Assembly: GCA_019414725.1 (NCBI GenBank) | Contig: DXLM01000025.1 | Span: 26,653-38,135 of the forward strand | Direction of reading: 5' to 3' | Length of the DNA: 11,483 nt | Source: Bacteroides sp. | GTDB taxonomy: Bacteria; Bacteroidota; Bacteroidia; Bacteroidales; Bacteroidaceae | Shown here: positions 1 through 6,862 of the stretch, one piece after another | Position numbering within the stretch: position 1 is the stretch's first letter | Layout of the letters: every line of letters starts with the position of its first letter | Position numbers and translations under genes: made by a program | The notes under the pieces: model-generated | Database searches by the model: none | Seen by the model: the letters and a program-made list of their open reading frames with translations, nothing else | Told to the model about the DNA's origin: nothing

Positions 1-31
1 GCTTTGTGCATAAATAAATAGAAAGATCGTA

Positions 32-1249
32 TTAATATCCTAATTCTTTTTCCAAAGAATCATATTCAGCTCTATTTAACTTCCAATAAATATTTAGCAA
101 ATAATTTCCCCACAAAGCTTTATTATCAGGCTTTAATTCTTTTGCCTTCTCATAATATGGTTTAGCTTTCTCATACAACTCTTTAATCTTATTTTCGTTT
201 TCATTGTATTTGGGATCATCAATAGCTAACTTTGCATTTTCCTCAACAATAATCTGGGCTGGGAAAAAATAACAATCACCAATCTTTGAATATGCTTCAG
301 CAACTAAATCTCCGTTGTTTGAAATAATTTTATTAAATATAGCAACTGCATCATCATACTGCTTTTTCTCATACAATAAGATACCTTTTACATAAAGATA
401 GTATGGAGTTTCACTCGTAGCAAGCAATTTATTAATTTGAGCCAAACCCTCATCAACCATACCTTTTTGAATATAATAATCCATAATATTACCAACAAAG
501 TATTCTTGCTTAGGAAACAATTCAGTACCTTCTTTGATTACTTCAAGCCATTTTGCAGAATCACCACCTTCTTTCTGACCATATGTTTCAGCCAAGCACA
601 TTAATGCTCTATAACCTTCTTCTTTATGATTCTTACCTATATTGCCATATTTGATGACAGCTTGATTGTCTTTCAGCATATTAGCAGCTAAAGTTGCATA
701 ACAAGCATATAATGCATTCAAAGTGTCAGCCTTCAACTCATCATCATCAGCAAACATAGGCTCGTTTACTACATCAACAAATAATCCAAAATATTTTAGA
801 GCATCAGCATAATCTCCTTTATTGTAAGCATCACCACCACCATTAACTAGGTTTAAACGCAAAGTCTTCAAAGCATCTGCATTCTTCTTTCTGAATTTGG
901 GTTTCTTTAACTCACCACTTTGGACTTTAGCCTGCTCTATTTCATCGCATTTCAAGTAGAAGTCATACATCTTAGCTAAGCTGTTATAAAGCTTAGTTGT
1001 ATCTGCCTGACCTCCGGGTAAATAAAGTTTCATGTTTTCTTCATCATAAATTGCTTTCTGAAAATCTCCAGCTAATTTCCATGTTTCCGGATCATTAGCG
1101 GTTTCAGGATTAGTTAAAGCCGGTTCGATAGCTTTTGCAGCTTCTTCAGGTTTGCTTTTCAAGGATTTAGCCTCCTTAACAACACTTACTTGTGCAGACA
1201 CAAAGCAAGCTGTTAACAATAAAGCCACTGTAAATAATACTTTTCTCAT
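32..1249 (-). CDS. Exported tetratricopeptide-repeat (TPR) protein, function unknown
   Basis: This 405-residue protein is probably a periplasmic or envelope-attached scaffold, because TPR helices usually mediate protein-protein contacts. No catalytic motif is visible. Residues 1-19 form a signal peptide: basic RK at 2-3, hydrophobic core about 4-17, and an S-A|Q site typical of Bacteroidota at 19/20. Residues 12-15 read L-T-A-C, a possible lipobox, so lipidation at Cys15 is an alternative. TPR-like helix pairs are visible around residues 137-170 (GDAYNKGDYADALKYF), 282-315 (GILLYEKKQYDDAVAIF) and 317 to about 395, where a charged insert of about 30 residues interrupts the pattern. The ATG follows the gyrA stop by 30 bp on the same strand, with no terminator or clear promoter between, so co-transcription with gyrA is likely. 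No Shine-Dalgarno sequence is visible. The stop codon is at 32-34. The TPR fold is confident; the cellular role is unknown. Confidence 0.85.
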   Translation of the reverse strand: MRKVLFTVALLLTACFVSAQVSVVKEAKSLKSKPEEAAKAIEPALTNPETANDPETWKLAGDFQKAIYDEENMKLYLPGGQADTTKLYNSLAKMYDFYLKCDEIEQAKVQSGELKKPKFRKKNADALKTLRLNLVNGGGDAYNKGDYADALKYFGLFVDVVNEPMFADDDELKADTLNALYACYATLAANMLKDNQAVIKYGNIGKNHKEEGYRALMCLAETYGQKEGGDSAKWLEVIKEGTELFPKQEYFVGNIMDYYIQKGMVDEGLAQINKLLATSETPYYLYVKGILLYEKKQYDDAVAIFNKIISNNGDLVAEAYSKIGDCYFFPAQIIVEENAKLAIDDPKYNENENKIKELYEKAKPYYEKAKELKPDNKALWGNYLLNIYWKLNRAEYDSLEKELGY

Positions 1250-1279
1250 GATTTTGTGGATTTAATAATACAATTTATT

Positions 1280-3847
1280 TTATTCTTCACTATTTGCTTC
1301 GGCAGTTAAATCTGAATTAGTATCAGAATTAGTAGTACCACCACTCTCTCCTTCAGTTATATTTTCAAGATCTGTATTTGAATTTTCATCTGTAACCTCT
1401 TCTTCAGATGTCACCTTACATACAGAGCCTATTTGGTCATTACGTTTCTCCAAATTTATCAATCGCACACCTTGTGTTGCACGTCCCATGATGCGGACTT
1501 CAGCGACTTTTAAACGAATTGTAATACCAGATTTATTAATAATCATCAAGTCATTCTCATCTGTAACAGACTTGATAGCTACCAATTTACCCGTTTTATC
1601 TGTAATATTCAACGTTTTTACACCCTTACCGCCACGATTGGTCTTACGATAATCTTCGATATCAGAACGTTTACCGTATCCTTGTTCAGAAACTACCATA
1701 ATTGATTCAGCTTCAGGATCTTTTATACAAATCATACCGATAACTTCATCGCCACCATCTTCATCCAAAGTCATACCACGCACCCCTGTAGCCGTACGTC
1801 CCATAACACGAACCGCACTTTCGTGAAAGCGAATTGCACGCCCGTTACGGTTAGCAATAATGATTTCATTATCACCGTTAGTCATACGAACTTCAATCAC
1901 TTTATCATCCTCACGAATAGTTATCGCATTAACACCATTCTGGCGAGGCCGTGAGTATTGTTCCAACAAAGTCTTTTTAATGACGCCATTCTTTGTACAG
2001 AACAGCACATAATGGCTATTAATGAACTCGGTATCATTAAGGTTTTTCACACGTAGATATGCTGTAACCACGTCATCGGAATCAATATTCAGCAAATTCT
2101 GAATAGCGCGTCCTTTAGCATTTTTAGTTCCTTCGGGAATTTCGTAAACTTTCAACCAATAGCACTTACCTTTCTGAGTGAAGAACATCATAGTATTGTG
2201 CATTGTAGCCGGATAAATATGCTCTACAAAGTCTTCATCACGGGTTTCACTTCCTTTTGATCCAACTCCACCCCTATTTTGGGCACGGAATTCTGATAAA
2301 GGAGTACGTTTGATATATCCCATATGAGATATCGTGATAACCATCTGATCATCAGCATAAAAATCTTCCGGATTAAATTCTTCTGAAGAATAAACTATTT
2401 CAGACCGACGCGCGTCCCCATACTTCTCTTTTACCTCTACTAACTCATCTTTGATTACTTTTTTACAAAGTTCATCATTTGAAAGAATTTCTTCATAATA
2501 AGCAATCTGTTTCATCACCTCTTCATATTCTGCGTGAAGCTGATCTTGCATCAAACCTGTTAATTGGCGCAAACGCATTTCTACAATAGCACGTGCCTGA
2601 ATTTCACTCAGATTAAAACGCTCTATTAACCCTGCTATGGCATCATTAGGGGTTTTTGCAGCACGAATAATACGGATCACTTCATCAATATTATCAGAAG
2701 CTATAATCAATCCTTCAAGAATATGAGCACGCTCCTGTGCCTTCCGTAAATCATACTGAGTACGACGAATTACCACATCATGACGATGTTCTACAAAATA
2801 TCTGATTAAATCTTTCAGATTCAACATTTTGGGGCGACCATGGACCAGAGCGATATTATTTACTCCAAATGAAGTTTGCAGAGCTGTCATTTTGAACAAT
2901 TTGTTCAGCACCACACTAGCATTTGCATCACGTTTAACATCAATAACAATACGCATACCTTCACGGTCGGATTCATCATTTACATACGAAATACCATCAA
3001 TCTTCTTGTCATTGACTAAAGATGCGATATTTTCAATCAATTCCTTCTTATTTACATTATAAGGAATTTCATTAACTATGATCTTGTCATGTGTAGTATG
3101 AGTTTCTATCTCAGCCTTAGCACGCATCACTACTCTACCACGTCCGGTTTCGTAAGCATCGCGTACCCCGCTTATACCATATATATATCCACCTGTAGGG
3201 AAATCCGGTGCTTTTACATATTGCATAAGCCCTTCAATATCAATATCATTATTGTCAATGTAAGCAATACATGCATCGATTACTTCAGAAAGATTATGGG
3301 TAGGCATATTGGTTGCCATACCTACAGCAATACCGGATGCTCCATTTACCAACAAGTTAGGAATCCGTGTTGGCATGACAGTCGGTTCCTGCAACGTGTC
3401 ATCAAAATTATTCTGAAAATCAACAGTTTCCTTATAAAGATCCTGCATCATCTCTTCACCTATTTTCTTTAATCTTGCTTCCGTATAACGCATGGCAGCA
3501 GGGCTGTCACCATCAACAGAGCCGAAGTTACCCTGACCATCTACCAACGGATATCTCATAGCCCAATCCTGAGCCATTCTGACCAAAGCTCCATACACGG
3601 AAAAGTCACCATGCGGGTGATATTTACCCAAAACTTCACCTACAATTCTTGCTGATTTCTTATAAGCTTTATCGGAGGTATTTCCCAGTTCAATCATACC
3701 ATATAAGATACGTCTATGAACCGGTTTAAAGCCATCGCGAACATCCGGGAGGGCGCGCGCAACAATTACTGACATTGAGTAATCAATGTACGACGACTTC
3801 ATTTCCTCTTCGATGTTAATCTTTATAATTCTGTCTTGTTCTAGCAT
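1280..3847 (-). CDS. gyrA: DNA gyrase subunit A
   Basis: GyrA is the DNA breakage-reunion subunit of the A2B2 type II topoisomerase that introduces negative supercoils using ATP hydrolysed by GyrB. The 855 residues cover the full family layout. The N-terminal winged-helix domain begins with IEEEMKSSYIDYSMSVIVARALPDVRDG. The catalytic Tyr121, preceded by Arg120, lies in AAMRYTEARL. Tower and coiled-coil regions follow to about residue 480, then a beta-pinwheel C-terminal domain at about 490-810. The GyrA box appears in degenerate form as QNRGGVG (523-529), with a second related copy, TNRGGKG, at 736-742. The last 40 or so residues are an acidic Ser/Thr/Asn-rich tail. In the quinolone pocket (HPHGDFSVYG, 77-86) residue 82 is Phe where susceptible B. 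fragilis has Ser. The gene is transcribed away from clpC and probably continues into the TPR gene. The start ATG matches the family N-terminus; no Shine-Dalgarno sequence is seen. Confidence 0.98.
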   Translation of the reverse strand: MLEQDRIIKINIEEEMKSSYIDYSMSVIVARALPDVRDGFKPVHRRILYGMIELGNTSDKAYKKSARIVGEVLGKYHPHGDFSVYGALVRMAQDWAMRYPLVDGQGNFGSVDGDSPAAMRYTEARLKKIGEEMMQDLYKETVDFQNNFDDTLQEPTVMPTRIPNLLVNGASGIAVGMATNMPTHNLSEVIDACIAYIDNNDIDIEGLMQYVKAPDFPTGGYIYGISGVRDAYETGRGRVVMRAKAEIETHTTHDKIIVNEIPYNVNKKELIENIASLVNDKKIDGISYVNDESDREGMRIVIDVKRDANASVVLNKLFKMTALQTSFGVNNIALVHGRPKMLNLKDLIRYFVEHRHDVVIRRTQYDLRKAQERAHILEGLIIASDNIDEVIRIIRAAKTPNDAIAGLIERFNLSEIQARAIVEMRLRQLTGLMQDQLHAEYEEVMKQIAYYEEILSNDELCKKVIKDELVEVKEKYGDARRSEIVYSSEEFNPEDFYADDQMVITISHMGYIKRTPLSEFRAQNRGGVGSKGSETRDEDFVEHIYPATMHNTMMFFTQKGKCYWLKVYEIPEGTKNAKGRAIQNLLNIDSDDVVTAYLRVKNLNDTEFINSHYVLFCTKNGVIKKTLLEQYSRPRQNGVNAITIREDDKVIEVRMTNGDNEIIIANRNGRAIRFHESAVRVMGRTATGVRGMTLDEDGGDEVIGMICIKDPEAESIMVVSEQGYGKRSDIEDYRKTNRGGKGVKTLNITDKTGKLVAIKSVTDENDLMIINKSGITIRLKVAEVRIMGRATQGVRLINLEKRNDQIGSVCKVTSEEEVTDENSNTDLENITEGESGGTTNSDTNSDLTAEANSEE
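3602..3604 (-). other. gyrA: GyrA codon 82 = Phe (TTT), quinolone-resistance position
   Basis: Read on the minus strand this codon is TTT, between GAC (Asp81) and TCC (Ser83). Residue 82 corresponds to E. coli GyrA Ser83, the main contact for the quinolone water-metal bridge. Ser82Phe and Ser82Leu are established resistance substitutions in B. fragilis. A single C-to-T change from TCT gives TTT. The residue is read directly; the resistance phenotype is inferred. Confidence 0.85.
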
Positions 3848-3894
3848 TTAAACAAATATTAATTATACATCTTTTTGGTTTACCAAAAACCACG

Positions 3895-3929
3895 CTAAAG
3901 TACTACTTTTATACGACATACGAAACAAA
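3895..3929 (-). promoter_or_regulatory. Candidate gyrA promoter (weak)
   Basis: On the minus strand, TACTTTAG (3902 down to 3895) matches the Bacteroides -7 consensus TAnnTTTG except at the penultimate base. A TTTG at 3929 down to 3926 could be the -33 element, but the 23-bp spacing exceeds the usual 19-21. Transcription would begin about 40 nt before the gyrA ATG. It is the best match in the region, but imperfect. Confidence 0.35.
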
Positions 3930-3958
3930 ACCCATAAAAAAGTTAAGTCCATTAAATG

Positions 3959-3980
3959 TTTTTACTTATATAAGTAAAAA
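3959..3980. repeat. 22-bp perfect palindrome
   Basis: The half-site TTTTTACTTAT is followed immediately by its exact reverse complement, with no spacer and all 11 base pairs matched. It sits 112 bp from the gyrA ATG and 79 bp upstream of the distal clpC -33 element. It lies between divergent genes, so a terminator role is unlikely. A dimeric regulator site or a cruciform-prone AT-rich element are possibilities. Confidence 0.75.
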
Positions 3981-4009
3981 GTATCCCTATACCTTATTTT
4001 ATAGTATAT

Positions 4010-4022
4010 AGTGATTATCACT
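4010..4022. repeat. Short inverted repeat AGTGAT-T-ATCACT
   Basis: This perfect 6-bp inverted repeat has a single central base and ends 16 bp before the TTTG of the distal clpC promoter candidate. That position would suit an operator or activator site. It is short enough to arise by chance in AT-rich DNA. Confidence 0.45.
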
Positions 4023-4038
4023 CCCACTTCTCATTTAC

Positions 4039-4071
4039 TTTGTGAATAGTTCGCTATAACCCTTATTTTTG
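4039..4071 (+). promoter_or_regulatory. Candidate distal clpC promoter
   Basis: TTTG at 4039-4042 is followed after 21 bp by TATTTTTG at 4064-4071. Both elements and the spacing fit the Bacteroides consensus TTTG / 19-21 / TAnnTTTG. The resulting 5' untranslated region would be about 130 nt and would include the proximal promoter. The match is good, but the context is AT-rich. Confidence 0.45.
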
Positions 4072-4132
4072 TTTAATCCATTTAGCCTGTCAAAGCTTGG
4101 CATACATTTTGTTATGCTAATATAAATAAGAA

Positions 4133-4151
4133 AACAATGGTATGCATTGTT
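4133..4151. repeat. Inverted repeat AACAATG-N5-CATTGTT, possible clpC operator
   Basis: Two perfect 7-bp arms (4133-4139 and 4145-4151) are separated by GTATG. The repeat covers exactly where the -33 element of the proximal clpC promoter should be, about 8 bp upstream of its -7 box. No TTTG is present at that position. This would suit a regulator that blocks or replaces -33 recognition. It matches neither CIRCE nor the CtsR heptad repeat. Confidence 0.5.
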
Positions 4152-4159
4152 ATTATGTG

Positions 4160-4167
4160 TATCTTTG
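4160..4167 (+). promoter_or_regulatory. Proximal clpC promoter, -7 element
   Basis: TATCTTTG is a perfect TAnnTTTG match and continues as TATCTTTGCAC, the same 11-mer found in the tRNA-Arg promoter at 11397-11407. Transcription would start near 4174, giving a leader of about 38 nt before the clpC ATG. The -33 region (about 4136-4141) has no TTTG and is occupied by an inverted repeat. Confidence 0.65.
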
Positions 4168-4194
4168 CACACTGGGAAATAAATACTATACTTT

Positions 4195-4200
4195 AGGAGG
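4195..4200 (+). promoter_or_regulatory. Strong Shine-Dalgarno sequence of clpC
   Basis: AGGAGG lies 11 nt before the ATG at 4212 and supports that start. Genes in Bacteroidota generally lack such a sequence, and none of the other genes here has one, so clpC may be translated by a different initiation logic. Confidence 0.75.
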
Positions 4201-4211
4201 ACGATAAATTT

Positions 4212-6728
4212 ATGAACAATCAATTTACACAAAGAGTGTCCGATATCATCATGTATAGCAAGGAAGAAGCCAACAGGCTGCGAAATAGCTATATTGGTCC
4301 CGAACACTTGTTGTTGGGACTGATACGTGAAGGTGAAGGAAAAGCTATCGAGATTTTGTTTAATTTGCAAATAAACTTACAGGACATAAAAAATCAGTTG
4401 GAGGCCATTGTGAAAAACAATGCAGAAAATGACACCACCTATGACGAGAATATTAGCTTTAACGACAAAGCATCCAAAGTGTTAAAGCTATGTATTCTAG
4501 AGGCTAAGTTATTGAGAAACATTGCGGCTGACTCTGAACATATTTTGTTAGCAATTATGAAGGTCAAGGATAATGCAGCTTTCCACGTTTTGGAAAGCAA
4601 TGGCGTAACATACGAAAAAATCAAACTCACTTTACAACCAGACACCCATGCAGGTCTGGGGTTCAGTGAGGACGAGGATGAAGACGAAGATATACGTCAG
4701 AGTCCAAGTGGCAATAAATCAAATGCAGCACAACAGCAGGCACGCCCGGCACAAAAAAAGCCGGCTAATGACACTCCTGTACTCGACAATTTCGGCACAG
4801 ACATGACAAAAGCTGCCGAAGAAGGAAAACTAGATCCTGTAGTTGGCCGGGTGAAGGAAATAGAGCGACTGGCACAAATATTGAGCCGTCGCAAGAAAAA
4901 CAACCCTATTTTGATTGGCGAACCGGGAGTCGGCAAATCTGCCATTGTTGAGGGACTTGCATTACGGATTGTGGAAAAGAAAGTATCACGTATCTTATTT
5001 GACAAACGAGTGATAGCTCTTGATATGACTGCCGTTGTCGCAGGCACTAAATATCGTGGACAATTCGAGGAACGTATTCGTTCTATCTTAAACGAGTTGA
5101 AGAAGAATCCTAACATCATTCTTTTCATCGATGAAATCCACACTATTGTGGGAGCAGGTTCTGCAGCGGGCTCAATGGATGCAGCCAATATGTTGAAACC
5201 CGCATTGGCCAGAGGCGAGATTCAATGCATCGGAGCGACGACGTTGGACGAATACCGCCAAAACATTGAAAAAGACGGTGCATTGGAACGTCGGTTCCAA
5301 AAGGTTATTGTAGAACCAACAACTGCAGAAGAGACACTTCAGATATTGAAAAATATCAAGGATAAATACGAGGATCATCATAATGTGAACTATACAGATG
5401 CAGCCCTTGAAGCTTGTGTGAAACTAACAGACCGATATATCACAGACCGTAACTTCCCCGATAAAGCGATAGATGCTTTAGATGAAGCCGGCTCGCGCGT
5501 ACATCTTACTAATATCACTGCTCCTAAAGAAATAGAAGAACAGGAAAAACTGATTGATGAGATGAAATCTCTTAAAAATGAAGCTGTCAGGCTACAGAAT
5601 TTCGAACTGGCCGCCAGTTATCGTGACAAAGAGAAAGAATATACGAATCAGCTTGATACCCTGAAGGAAGAATGGGAAAAAAGTCTGAAGGAAAACCGGG
5701 AAACGGTAGATGACGAACAAATAGCTGAAGTCGTTTCCATGATGTCAGGCGTACCTGTACAAAGAATGGCACAGGCTGAAGGAATGAAATTATTAGGAAT
5801 GAAAGACGATCTGCTTTCTAAAGTTATCGGTCAGGACAAAGCAATCGCCACACTGGTAAAAGCTATTCAAAGAAGCCGTGTAGGCCTGAAAGATCCTAAT
5901 AAGCCGATTGGTACATTCATGTTTCTAGGTCCGACAGGTGTCGGCAAGACTCATTTGGCCAAGGAGTTAGCGAAACTAATGTTCGGTTCAGCAGATGCAC
6001 TTATCCGCATTGACATGAGTGAATATATGGAAAAATTCACCGTATCCCGTCTGGTAGGAGCACCTCCCGGATACGTAGGTTATGAAGAAGGTGGGCAGCT
6101 GACGGAGAAAGTAAGGCGTAAACCCTACTCTATCGTTTTATTGGATGAAATTGAAAAAGCGCATCCCGATGTATTCAACATATTGTTGCAAGTGATGGAT
6201 GAAGGTCGGTTGACTGACAGTTATGGCAGAACTGTAGACTTTAAAAATACCATAGTCATCATGACATCTAATATTGGAACCCGCCAACTGAAAGAATTCG
6301 GAAAAGGAATCGGATTTGCCGCCCAGGTCCGTACTGATGACAAAGAATACTCGCGCAGCGTGATTACAAAAGCTTTGAATAAGTCTTTTGCGCCCGAATT
6401 CATCAATCGTTTGGACGAAATAATAACTTTCGACCAACTCGATCTGGATGCACTGACCCGGATTATTGATATTGAACTTAAGGGCCTTTACAGTCGTGTG
6501 GAAAACATTGGTTACAAGCTTGTTATTGACGAAGATGCCAAAAAGTTTGTAGCCACCAAAGGTTACGATGTACAGTTTGGAGCACGCCCATTGAAACGTG
6601 CCATCCAAAACAACTTGGAGGATGGCATCTCCGAGCTGATACTTGGATCAGAAATGGCAGCTGGTGACACGATCAAGGTAAGCTATGACAAAGAAAAAGA
6701 CCTCATTGTCATGACTGTGGAAAAGTAA
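4212..6728 (+). CDS. clpC: ClpC-type AAA+ unfoldase (Clp protease ATPase subunit)
   Basis: This 838-residue hexameric ATPase unfolds substrates and threads them into the ClpP peptidase in the cytoplasm. Residues 1-145 carry the two-repeat Clp N domain. An acidic run, EDEDEDED (153-160), and a Gln/Ala/Pro-rich linker follow to about 188. D1 has Walker A GEPGVGKS (236-243), pore loop around YRG (281-283) and Walker B ILFIDEIH (303-310). A UVR-like coiled segment lies at about 454-489, which marks ClpC rather than ClpB. D2 has Walker A GPTGVGKT (573-580), pore loop GYVGYEEG (620-627), Walker B IVLLDEIEK (641-649), sensor-1 Asn687, Arg733 in INRLDE and sensor-2 GARPLKR (790-796). IGF at 700-702 is the expected ClpP-docking tripeptide. 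clpP, ctsR and mcsA/B are not adjacent. The ATG has a strong AGGAGG, two upstream promoter candidates and a downstream terminator. Confidence 0.96.
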   Translation: MNNQFTQRVSDIIMYSKEEANRLRNSYIGPEHLLLGLIREGEGKAIEILFNLQINLQDIKNQLEAIVKNNAENDTTYDENISFNDKASKVLKLCILEAKLLRNIAADSEHILLAIMKVKDNAAFHVLESNGVTYEKIKLTLQPDTHAGLGFSEDEDEDEDIRQSPSGNKSNAAQQQARPAQKKPANDTPVLDNFGTDMTKAAEEGKLDPVVGRVKEIERLAQILSRRKKNNPILIGEPGVGKSAIVEGLALRIVEKKVSRILFDKRVIALDMTAVVAGTKYRGQFEERIRSILNELKKNPNIILFIDEIHTIVGAGSAAGSMDAANMLKPALARGEIQCIGATTLDEYRQNIEKDGALERRFQKVIVEPTTAEETLQILKNIKDKYEDHHNVNYTDAALEACVKLTDRYITDRNFPDKAIDALDEAGSRVHLTNITAPKEIEEQEKLIDEMKSLKNEAVRLQNFELAASYRDKEKEYTNQLDTLKEEWEKSLKENRETVDDEQIAEVVSMMSGVPVQRMAQAEGMKLLGMKDDLLSKVIGQDKAIATLVKAIQRSRVGLKDPNKPIGTFMFLGPTGVGKTHLAKELAKLMFGSADALIRIDMSEYMEKFTVSRLVGAPPGYVGYEEGGQLTEKVRRKPYSIVLLDEIEKAHPDVFNILLQVMDEGRLTDSYGRTVDFKNTIVIMTSNIGTRQLKEFGKGIGFAAQVRTDDKEYSRSVITKALNKSFAPEFINRLDEIITFDQLDLDALTRIIDIELKGLYSRVENIGYKLVIDEDAKKFVATKGYDVQFGARPLKRAIQNNLEDGISELILGSEMAAGDTIKVSYDKEKDLIVMTVEK

Positions 6729-6762
6729 AGAGTCCAAAGTTATTCAAAAAATAACAGACAAA

Positions 6763-6795
6763 ATGTCAGATATCACTGTATCTGGCATTTTTTTT
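6763..6795 (+). terminator. Rho-independent terminator after clpC
   Basis: Arms ATGTCAGATA (6763-6772) and TATCTGGCAT (6779-6788) form a 10-bp stem with one G-U pair and a 6-nt loop, TCACTG. A run of eight T residues (6788-6795) follows. It starts 34 nt after the clpC stop and suggests that htpG is mainly transcribed separately. Confidence 0.9.
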
Positions 6796-6862
6796 GCCCA
6801 TCATCCAACAAAAAGACGATTCAAACGTATATATAACATAATAACTTAAAACCATAAATAGT

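Larger units (their letters stand above)
3848..4211. other. Divergent gyrA/clpC intergenic region (364 bp)
   Basis: This is the only long stretch without a gene. It contains, left to right: a weak leftward gyrA promoter candidate, a 22-bp perfect palindrome (3959-3980), a 6-1-6 inverted repeat (4010-4022), a distal clpC promoter candidate (4039-4071), a 7-5-7 inverted repeat (4133-4151), a proximal clpC -7 element (4160-4167) and an AGGAGG ribosome binding site. A short direct repeat, ATACGA twice with period 7, lies at 3911-3923. I see no credible coding sequence, CIRCE element or RNA gene. The 111-residue reading frame on the minus strand here lacks any recognisable family feature. Confidence 0.8.

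Noticed and set aside
3089..3472. 127-residue open frame on the plus strand inside gyrA
   Set aside because: It is antisense to conserved gyrA sequence, with no promoter, no ribosome binding site and no family resemblance.
3856..3866. AATATTTG-like sequence right before gyrA on the minus strand
   Set aside because: It has one mismatch to the -7 consensus and is so close to the ATG that the transcript would be leaderless; the TACTTTAG site is more plausible.
4035..4370. 111-residue open frame on the minus strand overlapping the clpC start
   Set aside because: It covers both clpC promoter candidates and the clpC 5' end, and shows no recognisable motif.
4697..5188. 163-residue open frame on the minus strand inside clpC
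   Set aside because: It is antisense to the D1 ATPase region of a clearly real gene, with low-complexity Ser/Cys/Ala composition and no domain.
6138..6608. 156-residue open frame on the minus strand inside clpC
   Set aside because: It is a shadow of the D2 domain coding region with no independent coding evidence.
6796..6862. Search for an htpG promoter
   Set aside because: AT-rich stretches such as TATATAAC near 6829 do not fit TAnnTTTG with a proper -33 element, so no promoter is called.
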